Shown here: piece after piece, positions 1 to 9,072 of the stretch
How the letters are laid out: every line of letters starts with the position of its first letter
Position numbering within the stretch: position 1 is the first letter of the stretch
From: Caballeronia sp. TF1N1
Lineage (GTDB): Bacteria; Pseudomonadota; Gammaproteobacteria; Burkholderiales; Burkholderiaceae
Assembly (NCBI RefSeq): GCF_022878925.1
Contig: NZ_CP084629.1
Location: forward strand, 62,001 to 126,000
Reading direction: 5' to 3'
Length of the DNA stretch: 64,000 nt
Program-made: the position numbers and the translations under genes
The notes under the pieces: generated by a model
What the model saw: the letters and a program-made list of their open reading frames with translations, nothing else
Told to the model about the DNA's origin: nothing
The model's database searches: none

Positions 1-384
1 AGCCTTGGCCACAATGGCGCGCCGACGCTATCGCGTATGAAGATTACAGAATTTCCCGTTATTGAAAGGTTTGAAAACGATTCAAAAGCCAACATCATTT
101 CGCGTCAAACTTTAGGGTGGAAAACAGATTATTTATTCACGGTTTTGTACTATAAAAGTACGTTTTTCCGTTTGGTCCAACTGGTTACATGCTGTTACGT
201 CTTTTATCGTACTTAACGACGTTTCAACTGTGTAACATTCCTCATGACCCCTCCGGCAATAAACGGATGACGGTCGCGCCTTAATTGTCCAGGCGCATAG
301 GCTGATTCGCCTCTCTCTCCCAAAGCACTGCTTACCGAGGTCCTTCAAGGCACTCGGGGGAGACCCTTTGCGCGGTCAGAATCA
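1..384. other. intergenic region upstream of the glycosidase lipoprotein
   Basis: No convincing gene is visible here. The stretch is more AT-rich than the rest of the window. It holds a short inverted repeat, TTTGAA at 70-75 and TTCAAA at 81-86. It probably carries the promoter of the downstream lipoprotein gene, but I see no clear -35/-10 pair. Confidence 0.5.
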
Positions 385-408
385 ATGCACACTGAGCCAT
401 TATCCAAA

Positions 409-1812
409 ATGAAGAATAATCGTCTGGTCGTAATTTCGTGCTATTTAGGCACCCTAATCTTGTCCGCATGCGGTGGCGGTGGCAGTGACGGAACGCCGTC
501 GAGCGTCGTCAACAGCGCAACCGATCCCCTTGCGGTGGTGGATATCGCCAAGCATCCTGCTTCGGTGAGCGGCACCGTCATTCCCCCGGCCACGTCGATC
601 AGCGACTCGTCGGGCGCGGTGTGGACGGTCAAGAGCGGCGTGGTGTATCGCGCCAATCAGAAAGCCGGCTTCTCGCAGGACGTGATCGCGCTGCTTTGGT
701 ACGCAGGCAAGATCTATCAGCAGAACGTGAACAAGCTCTGGTGGGTCTGGCAGAACAACACGTGGGCAGTTTCGGCCGATCCGCGCCCTGCAGCTTCGAC
801 GCCCGCCAGCACGCCGGCATCGACGAATGCGGGTTCGACTTCGGGCTCTGCTTCCGGTTCGACCACGACAGCCATGCCGTTCTTCGGCGTCAACGAGCAC
901 TATGCCTACGGCGGCGTCTATTCGTCGACGCCGCTCAGCACGCAGGCTTCGACCATGGTCGACCTCGGCCTGACGGGCATTCGGCAGGACGTGCACGGTT
1001 ACGATCAGATCGACACGCTCGCGAACAAGGTCATTCCCGGATTAGGTTCCAGTGTCACGGTGATGCCGCTGATCGATGCCTATCCGTGGGACGATCCTTC
1101 GTTGAACGGCAAGACGCCGACCGAAGACAGCGCCTACGCATATGCGTATTCCATGGCCGCTTATGCCGCGACCAAGCTCAAGGGCGTGCCGGTCGTCGAG
1201 TTCGGCAACGAGTACGACCTCGACACGCATAACCGCAAGATTGCAAACGATGGCGTGAACGTTTCCGACTACGACAACACCACGTGGCCAATCTGGCGCG
1301 GCGCGCTGCGCGGCTATTACGACGGCTGGCGCTCGGTGGATACGGCCGGACAGACGAAGGTCATTGCCACGGCTTCGGCGGGCTTCCTGTACCTCGGCTG
1401 GTACAAGGGCATGTTGACAGGCGTGCAGCCGGATGGCTCGACGGGACATCCGAAGGTGAAGACCGACATCATCCAGTTGCACTGGTACTCGGACGGTCTC
1501 GATCCTGAGAACACGTGGGGCAAGGACGGCACCAACTACAACGTGCTCAAGATCATGCACGACACGTACAACCTGCCAATCATGTTCACGGAAATTGGCG
1601 TGAATATGGACTTTTCGACGGCTCAGGCGCAGGCCTATATCACGAAGACGGTCCCGGAACTTTACGCGGCACGCAGCACGTATAACGTGATCGGCTTCCA
1701 GTGGTACGAGCTCTACGACGATCCTACCGGCGACTACGGCATTCTCACGAATAGCGGCGCGAAGAAGGCGATCTATTCGACGATGAAGGCAGCAGTGGCG
1801 GCTTCGAAGTAA
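409..1812 (+). CDS. secreted lipoprotein with clan GH-A glycosidase-like domain
   Basis: A signal peptide ends in a lipobox (LILSAC followed by a glycine run), so this is probably an anchored lipoprotein. After about 100 residues comes a Ser/Thr/Ala-rich linker (roughly residues 125-155), then a TIM-barrel-like glycosidase domain to the C-terminus. FGNEYD carries a candidate acid/base Glu (E268) and MFTEIGVN a candidate nucleophile Glu (E395). The NE...E layout and spacing fit clan GH-A. ATG 409 is preferred because it begins a standard signal peptide; an in-frame ATG at 385 adds eight residues. Neither has a strong Shine-Dalgarno. The substrate is unknown; a cell-wall or exopolysaccharide glycan is possible. 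Transcription probably ends at the hairpin at 1836-1874. Confidence 0.72.
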   Translation: MKNNRLVVISCYLGTLILSACGGGGSDGTPSSVVNSATDPLAVVDIAKHPASVSGTVIPPATSISDSSGAVWTVKSGVVYRANQKAGFSQDVIALLWYAGKIYQQNVNKLWWVWQNNTWAVSADPRPAASTPASTPASTNAGSTSGSASGSTTTAMPFFGVNEHYAYGGVYSSTPLSTQASTMVDLGLTGIRQDVHGYDQIDTLANKVIPGLGSSVTVMPLIDAYPWDDPSLNGKTPTEDSAYAYAYSMAAYAATKLKGVPVVEFGNEYDLDTHNRKIANDGVNVSDYDNTTWPIWRGALRGYYDGWRSVDTAGQTKVIATASAGFLYLGWYKGMLTGVQPDGSTGHPKVKTDIIQLHWYSDGLDPENTWGKDGTNYNVLKIMHDTYNLPIMFTEIGVNMDFSTAQAQAYITKTVPELYAARSTYNVIGFQWYELYDDPTGDYGILTNSGAKKAIYSTMKAAVAASK

Positions 1813-1835
1813 TCGAGTTTTGCTGTAGTACCAAA

Positions 1836-1874
1836 ACACCCGGCGGAAGGTTCAACATGCCTTCCGCCGGGTGT
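1836..1874. terminator. bidirectional terminator hairpin between convergent genes
   Basis: There is a perfect 15-bp stem, ACACCCGGCGGAAGG at 1836-1850 pairing with 1860-1874, with a 9-nt loop. A short T-run follows the hairpin on the minus strand (TTTTGG); the plus side has only a weak one. It lies between the stop at 1812 and the SulP stop at 1891, so it can serve both genes. Confidence 0.8.
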
Positions 1875-1890
1875 ATCGCATTTCAAGGTC

Positions 1891-3378
1891 TCACGCATTC
1901 GCGACCGAAACGCCCGCGCGCTGAAGAATGTGCTGATTACGCGGTGACAAGTTCGCGAACTGCAAACGCTTCCCTGCCTTTCGATAGCGGTCTTGCAACG
2001 TTTCGAACGCCACGATTGCAGAGTGATCCGCGACATGCAGATGCTGACAATCGACGATGACATCGTCCGCATCGTTCTGCGGATCGAAAAGGTCCTGAAA
2101 ATTCGCCGTCGATGCGAAAAACAGGGTTCCGTGCAATACGTAAGTACGTGTGCCCTTTTCATCGGATTTCGACTCCGCGCGGATCTCGCGGGCATGTTGC
2201 CAGGCGAAGTTCAACGCGGCGATCACGATGCCGCATAGCACCGCAATCGCCAGATCGGTGAACACGGTGATAACCGTGACCGCAACGATCACGATTGCGT
2301 CATTACGCGGCACTTTACCGAGCACACGGAGCGATCCCCACGCGAAGGTCTGCTGCGCCACGACGAACATCACGCCGACCAGCGCGGCGAGAGGAATTCG
2401 TTCGATAAACGGCGACAGGAAAAGGATGAACAGCAAGATCATGATGCCGCTCGTCGCACCCGATAAGCGGCTGCGTCCGCCCGAACTCAGGTTGATCATG
2501 GTCTGACCGATCATGGCGCAACCGCCCATGCCGCCGAACAAGCCGGATACGATATTCGACACGCCAAGCGCCACGCATTCGCGATTGGGCTGTCCGCGCG
2601 TTTCGGTGATCTCATCGGTCAGATTGAAGGTCAGGAGCGTTTCCAGCAAGCCGACAATCGCCATGAGAAGCGCGTAAGGGAAGACGATCCTGAGCGTATC
2701 GAGATCGAGCGGTATCGTCGGCAGATGAAAGCTCGGGAACGCGCCCGCGATGTGCGCCATGTCGCCCAGTGTCCGCGTCGGCAAGTCGAGCAACTGGCTT
2801 ATCAGGCCGATACTCAGAATGGCGACGAGCGCCGGCGGCACCGCCTTGGTGATGCGCGGCAGCAGATACACGATCAGCATCGTCAATGCGACGAGACCCG
2901 ACATGACCATCAACGGCGTTCCCTGCAACCAGACTTCGCCTTGCGGTGTGGCGCGTTTGAAATGCTCGAGCTGCGCCATGGCAATGATGATCGCGAGGCC
3001 ATTTACGAAGCCGATCATCACGGGATGCGGCACCATGCGGATCAGCTTGCCGAGACGCAAAAGTCCGAAGACGGTCATCAGCACGCCGCCAAGAATAACG
3101 GTAGCGAGAAGATACTGGGCGCCGTGCTCGACCACGAGAGCGACGATGACGACCGCCATCGATCCCGCCGCGCCGGAAATCATGCCCGGTCTGCCGCCGA
3201 AAATGGCGGTCAGCGCGCAGATGATGAAAGCGCCGTAAAGGCCCATCAAGGGATTCACCTGCGCGACGAGCGCGAACGCAATGCACTCGGGAACGAGCGC
3301 AAACGATGACGTGAGGCCCGCAAGCACATTCGCGGGAACATGCGTGAGCCATTGCTGCTTCAGAGATTGAATCTGCAT
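1891..3378 (-). CDS. SulP-family inorganic anion transporter with STAS domain
   Basis: A 495-aa inner-membrane permease of the SulP/SLC26 family, which moves sulfate, bicarbonate or similar anions. The N-terminus matches the family opening (PANVLAGLTSSFALVPECIAFA), followed by about 10-12 hydrophobic segments. The last 90 residues form a STAS domain (VADHSAIVAFETL). The frame extends upstream to 3486, but those 36 residues look non-coding and ATG 3378 begins the conserved region, with a weak GGAA upstream. The substrate cannot be read from sequence. It is a single gene, convergent with the glycosidase lipoprotein. Confidence 0.9.
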   Translation of the reverse strand: MQIQSLKQQWLTHVPANVLAGLTSSFALVPECIAFALVAQVNPLMGLYGAFIICALTAIFGGRPGMISGAAGSMAVVIVALVVEHGAQYLLATVILGGVLMTVFGLLRLGKLIRMVPHPVMIGFVNGLAIIIAMAQLEHFKRATPQGEVWLQGTPLMVMSGLVALTMLIVYLLPRITKAVPPALVAILSIGLISQLLDLPTRTLGDMAHIAGAFPSFHLPTIPLDLDTLRIVFPYALLMAIVGLLETLLTFNLTDEITETRGQPNRECVALGVSNIVSGLFGGMGGCAMIGQTMINLSSGGRSRLSGATSGIMILLFILFLSPFIERIPLAALVGVMFVVAQQTFAWGSLRVLGKVPRNDAIVIVAVTVITVFTDLAIAVLCGIVIAALNFAWQHAREIRAESKSDEKGTRTYVLHGTLFFASTANFQDLFDPQNDADDVIVDCQHLHVADHSAIVAFETLQDRYRKAGKRLQFANLSPRNQHILQRAGVSVANA

Positions 3379-3825
3379 CGAATGAGTTCCGCAGTCCGCA
3401 CATGGCGCACTGCGTTTGAAAGCCGGCGCGAAACGCCGATGGTGTCGAACGGAGTCGCCGGTGTCGAATCGACGAGATGGCAGCACGTCGCCTGAAGCAA
3501 GCCAGGCGAACGCACCCGTACACGCGAACCCCCAAGGTGCAAAGCCGTCTGAACGGTCGGAGGTTCTCGGAAAGCTACATGGGTGCGTGAGAAATTCGGT
3601 GTGGGCGGGAGATCGCCCGGGAAGGCTCGTAGTTTACCCTAATCCGTAAATTCGAGTGATGCGCTTGCCTCCGGCCAGTCATGCAGCATGCGCTTGAATG
3701 CAATCGTCGACATTCCACACTTCACTCCAACTCAAAACGTTTCCACTCAGGCATCGGCGATACTGCAATCACACGCCGCTAGCAACTTCGCGGACTCGAT
3801 GAACAACTCTTTGAGCGTACACATC

Positions 3826-4218
3826 ATGAGCCGGGAAATCATTCGTGTCGAACCGCTTTCAAGCTGGCTCGAGCGCTGGAATGCGCCGACCTCCGCCGTC
3901 ACGCGTCATCGCGACACGGTGTACGTATCAGGCTTTCCTCCGTTCGATCCGCAGACCGGCGAGATCATGCAAGCATCGATCGAAGTGCAGACCCAACGCG
4001 TGCTGGAGCAACTGAAGCTGTGCGTCGAGACGGCAGGTTCATCGCTGGATCAGGTTCTCAAGTGCAACGTCTATTGCACCTCAGTCGCCGCTTTCCCGGT
4101 CGTGAACGATATCTACGGACGATTCTTCGGCCCCAATCCGCCCGCGAGAATCTTCGTCAATGTGCCTGCGTGGCCGGGACATTTCGATATCGAGATCGAC
4201 TGCATCGCGGCGATATAG
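3826..4218 (+). CDS. RidA (YjgF/UK114) family protein
   Basis: A 130-aa protein with the RidA fold, usual length about 128 aa. Members hydrolyse reactive enamine/imine intermediates or act in specific catabolic routes. Family marks are VYVSGFPPFDP near the start, NPPARIFVNVPAW containing the Arg that binds the substrate carboxylate in active RidA proteins, and the C-terminal DIEIDCIAAI. An in-frame ATG at 3688 would add 46 residues of poor quality, so ATG 3826 is preferred; its Shine-Dalgarno is weak. It lies next to the dicarboxylate locus and converges with it, so a role in that pathway is only a guess. Confidence 0.85.
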   Translation: MSREIIRVEPLSSWLERWNAPTSAVTRHRDTVYVSGFPPFDPQTGEIMQASIEVQTQRVLEQLKLCVETAGSSLDQVLKCNVYCTSVAAFPVVNDIYGRFFGPNPPARIFVNVPAWPGHFDIEIDCIAAI

Positions 4219-4235
4219 CGTGCTGACGTGTGCCC

Positions 4236-5069
4236 TTAACTTCCCCGCACCGTTCCCGTCCGCCCAAGCCGCGCGGCCAGCACGGACAACGCATCGTAGG
4301 CTTCGCGCGATACCTCGTCCCACGCTGCGATAGCCCGCGACTGCGCTTCCACCACCGCGCGGTCGCCTCGCGCGGCGGGGCCTGTCAGCGCATCGCGCGG
4401 GCCGAGGGCAAGTACGTTATCGACGGAATTGCGCGCAAGCGTATGCATCATGTCCTGAATCAGCGTGTCCGGAATGCCCGCCGCTTGCCACATCTCGACG
4501 GACATCGCCGCGAGCACCGGCAAGAAGTTCGACGCCATGACGGCCGCCGAGTGATACAGCGCCTTGCTGCCCGGCTCGATGTCGAAACACCGCGCACCGA
4601 TCGCGCCCAGCACCTCGCTCCATGCGCCACGCGCGGCGGCGTCGCCTTCCAGACCGCATGGCGTGCCTTCGAACTGGAACACGGAGGTGCCGGGGTTGGC
4701 GAAGCTCAACATGGGATGCGCGCTCGCAACGCTCCAGCCGATGCCGCGCAAAGGCGCGAGCGTGTCGGCATCGAGCGCGCCGCTGCAATGCACCGCCACC
4801 GATGCGCCCCGGCCTTCGTGCGCGCGAGCGAACTGCTCGGCCACTTCGGCGATGCGCATGTCGGGCACCGACAAGAGCCAGATATCGGCGGGGCGCATCG
4901 TGGCCAAGTCTTCGGCTACGCGGCCCGCGCCGATGAAATCGACCGCTTCGGCGGCGCGTTTGGCGTCGGTATCGAAGACATCGCCGATATCGAGCACGCG
5001 GTTCGCGACGATCAGATTGCCAAGCGTCGCGCCCACGCGCCCCGCGCCGATGATGTTGAGTTTCGCCAT
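4236..5069 (-). CDS. Rossmann-fold oxidoreductase-like protein, DUF2520 family
   Basis: A 277-aa protein. The N-terminus is a dinucleotide-binding Rossmann domain (NIIGAGRVGATLG, GxGxxG). The C-terminal half matches DUF2520, a ketopantoate-reductase/6PGDH-like helical domain (SAHPMLSF, KALYHSAAVMASNFLPVL, GPAARGD). The family's reaction is not established. ATG 5069 begins the nucleotide-binding strand; an ATG at 5093 would overlap the upstream aldehyde dehydrogenase stop. It is the last gene of a minus-strand run with the aldehyde dehydrogenase (gap about 20 nt) and tartrate dehydrogenase, so co-transcription and a redox step in the same pathway are likely. Confidence 0.8.
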   Translation of the reverse strand: MAKLNIIGAGRVGATLGNLIVANRVLDIGDVFDTDAKRAAEAVDFIGAGRVAEDLATMRPADIWLLSVPDMRIAEVAEQFARAHEGRGASVAVHCSGALDADTLAPLRGIGWSVASAHPMLSFANPGTSVFQFEGTPCGLEGDAAARGAWSEVLGAIGARCFDIEPGSKALYHSAAVMASNFLPVLAAMSVEMWQAAGIPDTLIQDMMHTLARNSVDNVLALGPRDALTGPAARGDRAVVEAQSRAIAAWDEVSREAYDALSVLAARLGRTGTVRGS

Positions 5070-5089
5070 GTTGCGAAAGCGCGTGCGCC

Positions 5090-6538
5090 TCAACCGTGCC
5101 GAATGGCGATGGTCTTGAGGCTCGTGAAGCCATAGAGCGCTTCGAAGCCTTTCTCGCGCCCGTGGCCGCTCGCCTTCACGCCGCCGAACGGCAGTTCGAC
5201 GCCGCCGCCCGCGCCATAGTTGTTGATGAAAACCTGCCCTGCCTGAAGCTTGCGCGCGAGGCGCAGACCACGCGAGCCATCGCGCGTCCAGACGCCCGCG
5301 ACGAGGCCGTATTGCGTGCCGTTGGCGAGTCGCACCGCTTCGGCTTCGTCGTCGAAAGGCATGACGGCAAGCACCGGCCCGAATACTTCTTCCTGCGCGA
5401 GCCGGCTGTCCGGCGGCACGTCGCGAAACAGCACGGCTTCCTGGAAGAAGCCATTACGCGACGCCTCCGCCGCGATTCTGCCGCGCGCCGCGACACGGAT
5501 ACCTTCGCCTTCCGCGCGTTCGACGATGCCGCGCACCCGCGCCTGCTGCTTCGCGTTGACGAGCGGCCCCATGTCGAGGTCCATCGACGGCGGACCGGAA
5601 CGCAGCGTCTCGAAGCGCGCGGCGAGCCGCTCGACGACGCTTTCGTAAATGCCGCGCTGGACCAGCAAACGGCTGCCCGCCGAGCAGGTCTGCCCCGCGT
5701 TCTGGATGATCGCGTTGAGAATGACGGGCAGCGCTTCGTCGAGATCGGCATCGTCGAAAACGAGTTGCGGCGACTTGCCGCCGAGTTCGAGCACGCTCGG
5801 GCAATGACGTTCCGCCGCCGTGCGTCCGACCAGCGCGCCCGTGACCGTCGAGCCCGTGAACGAGATGTGGCCGATGCCCGCGTTCGCCGACAACGCCGCG
5901 CCCGCTTCGCTGCCAAGACCCGTGACGACGTTGATCGCGCCCGCCGGAAAGCCGATGTCCGCGGCGATTTCGGCGAGTCGCAGAATCGACAGACTCGCGT
6001 CCTCGGCAGGCTTGACCACGCACGCATTGCCCGCCGCGAGCGATGCGCCGACGCTGCGCCCGTAAATCTGCATCGGGTAATTCCACGGGATGATGTGCCC
6101 GGTCACGCCAATCGGCTCGCGCACGGTCAACACGGTGAAGCCCGTCGAATAAGGCAAGGTCTCGCCGTGTAGCTTGTCGACGCAGCCCGCGTAGTACTGA
6201 AGATAACGCGCCAGCACGGCAGCGTCGGTGCGCGCGGTCTTGAGCGCCTTGCCGGTGTCGCGCGCTTCGAGTTGCGCGAGTTCGTCGCCATGTTCGAGCA
6301 CGGCGGCGGCATACGCGAACAGAAGGTTCGAGCGCTCGGCCGGCGAGAGTTTGGCCCACGCTCCATCGAGCGCTTCGCCCATTGCGCCGCGCGCGGCGGC
6401 GACCGCAGCATCGATATCGGCTGCGTTGCCGCGCGAGATGTGAGCGAACGGCTCGCCCGTGCTCGGATCGATGACATCGAGCGTCGCGCCGCTATCCGGC
6501 GCCTTCCATGCGTTGCCGATGAAGTGTTGATATTCCAT
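5090..6538 (-). CDS. NAD(P)-dependent aldehyde dehydrogenase
   Basis: A 482-aa enzyme of the aldehyde dehydrogenase superfamily, normal length, oxidising an aldehyde to a carboxylate in the cytoplasm. The catalytic Glu lies in LELGGKSPQ and the nucleophilic Cys in GQTCSAG (C285). PWNYP and the C-terminal LPFGGVKASGHGRE are also present. It resembles the betaine-aldehyde/gamma-glutamyl-aminobutyraldehyde group, but the substrate cannot be read. Only three bases separate its ATG from the tartrate dehydrogenase stop, so the two are translated from one message. Context suggests a semialdehyde from hydroxy-dicarboxylate breakdown, which is inference. Confidence 0.92.
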   Translation of the reverse strand: MEYQHFIGNAWKAPDSGATLDVIDPSTGEPFAHISRGNAADIDAAVAAARGAMGEALDGAWAKLSPAERSNLLFAYAAAVLEHGDELAQLEARDTGKALKTARTDAAVLARYLQYYAGCVDKLHGETLPYSTGFTVLTVREPIGVTGHIIPWNYPMQIYGRSVGASLAAGNACVVKPAEDASLSILRLAEIAADIGFPAGAINVVTGLGSEAGAALSANAGIGHISFTGSTVTGALVGRTAAERHCPSVLELGGKSPQLVFDDADLDEALPVILNAIIQNAGQTCSAGSRLLVQRGIYESVVERLAARFETLRSGPPSMDLDMGPLVNAKQQARVRGIVERAEGEGIRVAARGRIAAEASRNGFFQEAVLFRDVPPDSRLAQEEVFGPVLAVMPFDDEAEAVRLANGTQYGLVAGVWTRDGSRGLRLARKLQAGQVFINNYGAGGGVELPFGGVKASGHGREKGFEALYGFTSLKTIAIRHG

Positions 6539-6541
6539 GTC

Positions 6542-7645
6542 TTACTCCGTGATCAGTGCATGTTCCGTGACGGCCTCGGCGATCGCCGTGCCGACTTCGA
6601 CGGTGTTGGCGTCGCCACCCATGTCCGGCGTGCGCGGACCTTTGTCGAGGACGGTTTCGATCGCCGCGACGATGGTTTTGGCGGCCGCTTCGTAGCGCGC
6701 CTCGCCGCGTCCGAGATGCTGAAGCATCAGCGCCGCCGACCAGATCTGCCCGATCGGATTGGCGATGCCGCGCCCGGCGATGTCAGGTGCGGAACCATGC
6801 ACCGGCTCGAACAGCGACGGAAAGCGCCGCTCCGGATTCAGGTTCGCGGAAGGCGCGATGCCTATGGTGCCCGTGCAAGCCGGCCCGAGGTCGGACAGGA
6901 TGTCGCCGAACAGATTGGATGCGACGACCACATCGAAACGGTCCGGGTTCTGCACGAAGTGCGCGCACAGAATGTCGATATGGTACTTGCGCGTTTCGAT
7001 GTCCGGATAGCGCTTCGCGGCTTCGGCCAGACGCTCGTCCCAGTAAGGCATGGTGATGGAGATGCCGTTGGACTTGGTCGCGGCCGTCAGTTGCTTGCGC
7101 GGCCGGCTTTGCGCCAGTTCGAACGCGAACTTGAGAATGCGGTCCACGCCCGTGCGCGTGAACACGGCCTGCTGCGTGGCGAATTCGCGCTCGGTGCCTT
7201 CGAACATGCGCCCGCCCACCGACGAATACTCGCCTTCGGTATTCTCGCGCACCACCAGAAAGTCGATCTCGCCGGGCTTGCGGTTCGCGAGCGGCGACGG
7301 CACGCCGGGCATCAATCGCACGGGGCGCAGGTTCACATACTGGTCGAATTCACGGCGAATCTTGATGATCGATTCCCACACGGCGGTGTGATCCGGCACG
7401 ACGTCGGGCGTGCCGACCGCGCCGAAGAAAATGGCGTCGTGCTTGCCGATCTGCTGGTCCCAATTCGCGGGCATCATCGTGCCGTGTTGCAGGTAATGCT
7501 CCGTGCACCACGAGCCGAATTCGTCGAAATTGAGCGCAATGTCGTAACGCGCGGCCACGGCCTTCAGCACGCGCAGGCCTTCGACCATCACTTCCTTGCC
7601 GATGCCGTCGCCGGGAATGACGGCGATGTTATGAGTTGTTGCCAT
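6542..7645 (-). CDS. ttuC: tartrate/D-malate dehydrogenase (isopropylmalate dehydrogenase family)
   Basis: A 367-aa member of the isocitrate/isopropylmalate dehydrogenase family, closest by eye to tartrate dehydrogenase/decarboxylase (TtuC/YeaU). These enzymes oxidise tartrate or D-malate with NAD. Features are IAVIPGDGIGKEV at the N-terminus, FDQYVNLRPVRLMPGVPSPL, RENTEGEYSSVGGR, and FGDILSDLGPACTGTIGIAPS with the metal-binding aspartates. The start at 7645 is set by a good Shine-Dalgarno (CGGAGG) about 12 nt upstream; a frame extending to 7807 has no such support. It is the first gene of the minus-strand run and sits beside a LysR regulator and MFS carrier, the ttuABC layout. Confidence 0.88.
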   Translation of the reverse strand: MATTHNIAVIPGDGIGKEVMVEGLRVLKAVAARYDIALNFDEFGSWCTEHYLQHGTMMPANWDQQIGKHDAIFFGAVGTPDVVPDHTAVWESIIKIRREFDQYVNLRPVRLMPGVPSPLANRKPGEIDFLVVRENTEGEYSSVGGRMFEGTEREFATQQAVFTRTGVDRILKFAFELAQSRPRKQLTAATKSNGISITMPYWDERLAEAAKRYPDIETRKYHIDILCAHFVQNPDRFDVVVASNLFGDILSDLGPACTGTIGIAPSANLNPERRFPSLFEPVHGSAPDIAGRGIANPIGQIWSAALMLQHLGRGEARYEAAAKTIVAAIETVLDKGPRTPDMGGDANTVEVGTAIAEAVTEHALITE

Positions 7646-7875
7646 GATCTGCAAAGCCTCCGAAAGTGCGACGCGGGAATGCCCGGCGAGACGGCACAGG
7701 AGGCGGGCGCACCCAAGGCGCGCCTCTATGGAAATTGCGTTGTCTCCTGCGTCTCTTTTGCTCGCGAGCGCGGCCGCGCCCGGGCATCGGACTATGTCGA
7801 ATGCCAATCTAGCGGACGCATTCGAACGACGGAAGTGCGAATCGAGGAACGGTGGCTTCGAAAATCCGCAAGGGC

Positions 7876-8796
7876 TCAGCGCGCGGGGCGCTCGGTATCG
7901 AGTTGCGCCGTGCTCGCGGGTCCGATCTCACTCAGAAAGTCGAACAGCCTGCGCGTGGGCAAGGCCGCCGCGCCTTCGCGCATGCCAACCGACATCATCC
8001 GTTCGGCCCAGGAATTGGTCAGGCGAATGAAGCGCAAGCGCATCGGCTGAAGAAACAGCTTCACGGCGCCCTCGGGCAACACGCCGATACCCTGCCCCAC
8101 GGCGATCAACCGGCACATGGCCTCGAAGCTCTGTACCTGCACGCGAAAGCGGATGGTCTTGCCCGCCAGCGCCGCTTCCTTGACCAGCATGCGCGTGACC
8201 TCGGCTTTGTCGTCGAGCGCGACGATATCGTGTTCGAGCAGCGCGGCGAACTCGATCTCGTCGCCCTGCAATACATGATCCTCCGGCACGACCACGCTGA
8301 TCCGGTCGCTGCAATAAGGCGCGAGGCGAATGCCCTCCATGCCCGTTTGCGACGTCACCACGCCGATATCCGCCCGGCCATCGCGCAACGCCTGCAAGAT
8401 GTCGGCGCTGCGCAATTCGCTGATATGCAGCTTGATGTCGCGATACTTCTGCGAGAACGCTCGCAGATGCTCGGGCAACTCCTGGCTGATCGCGGAGATG
8501 TTGGCGAAGACGCGCACCCGGCCCACCGAGCCTTTCGTGTAGTCGGACAGCTCGCTATATATGGCGTCGGTCTTGAGCAGCAGCTCGGTGCCGTGGCGCG
8601 CGAGCGCTTCTCCGGCGGGCGTGGGCTCGACGCCCGCCGAAGTTCGGTTGAGCAGCGCCACCCGGAAATGATGCTCGAGCAGCGCAATGCGCCGGCTGGC
8701 CGTCGACAAGGACATATGCGAATGCTGCGCCGCCTTCGACAGACTCCCCGTCTCGACTGCGCGCAGAAAGAGAGCCAGTGAGGTGAGATCGAACAA
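7876..8796 (-). CDS. LysR-family transcriptional regulator of the tartrate-type locus
   Basis: A 306-aa LysR regulator. The N-terminal winged helix-turn-helix is clear (FLRAVETGSLSKAAQHSHMSLSTASRRIALLEHHF), followed by a periplasmic-binding-protein-like effector domain from about residue 90. It lies between the minus-strand dehydrogenase genes and the divergent MFS transporter, so it probably controls both. The effector may be tartrate, malate or a related acid, by analogy with TtuA/DmlR; this is inference. A TTCGAACAATTCGAA element in the divergent spacer (8917-8931) is a candidate binding site. Confidence 0.9.
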   Translation of the reverse strand: MFDLTSLALFLRAVETGSLSKAAQHSHMSLSTASRRIALLEHHFRVALLNRTSAGVEPTPAGEALARHGTELLLKTDAIYSELSDYTKGSVGRVRVFANISAISQELPEHLRAFSQKYRDIKLHISELRSADILQALRDGRADIGVVTSQTGMEGIRLAPYCSDRISVVVPEDHVLQGDEIEFAALLEHDIVALDDKAEVTRMLVKEAALAGKTIRFRVQVQSFEAMCRLIAVGQGIGVLPEGAVKLFLQPMRLRFIRLTNSWAERMMSVGMREGAAALPTRRLFDFLSEIGPASTAQLDTERPAR

Positions 8797-8916
8797 ACCA
8801 GACGCTCCGTGAATGGATCATGCCGCGCAGTATGGCACCCTCGCGGCGGCCCTCAGTCTTCGCGCCCTACAGGATTACCCTGAGCGATGCACGCGCGTGG
8901 CCGCTCGCATCGGGCG

Positions 8917-8931
8917 TTCGAACAATTCGAA
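8917..8931. promoter_or_regulatory. candidate LysR operator (TTCGAACAATTCGAA)
   Basis: Two TTCGAA hexamers separated by CAA make a 15-bp near-palindrome that contains a T-N11-A LysR motif. It sits in the spacer between the lysR start (8796) and the MFS start (9073), where an activator site is expected. TTCGAA is itself palindromic, so chance occurrence is possible. Confidence 0.35.
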
Positions 8932-9072
8932 AGCCCGCTTCAAGGAATTCGCATATCGACGGCGCGCGGCACAGGCTAAATTTCCCATGTCCTGCTGCGT
9001 CCGCCGTTTGCCACGAATCCGGCGACACTGACAGGGCTTTAAAAAATCAGTACATATATGACGGAGACAAAC

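Noticed and set aside
6272..8050. 592-codon plus-strand frame
   Set aside because: Antisense to the aldehyde dehydrogenase and tartrate dehydrogenase genes; composition is Arg/His-rich and it has no domain.
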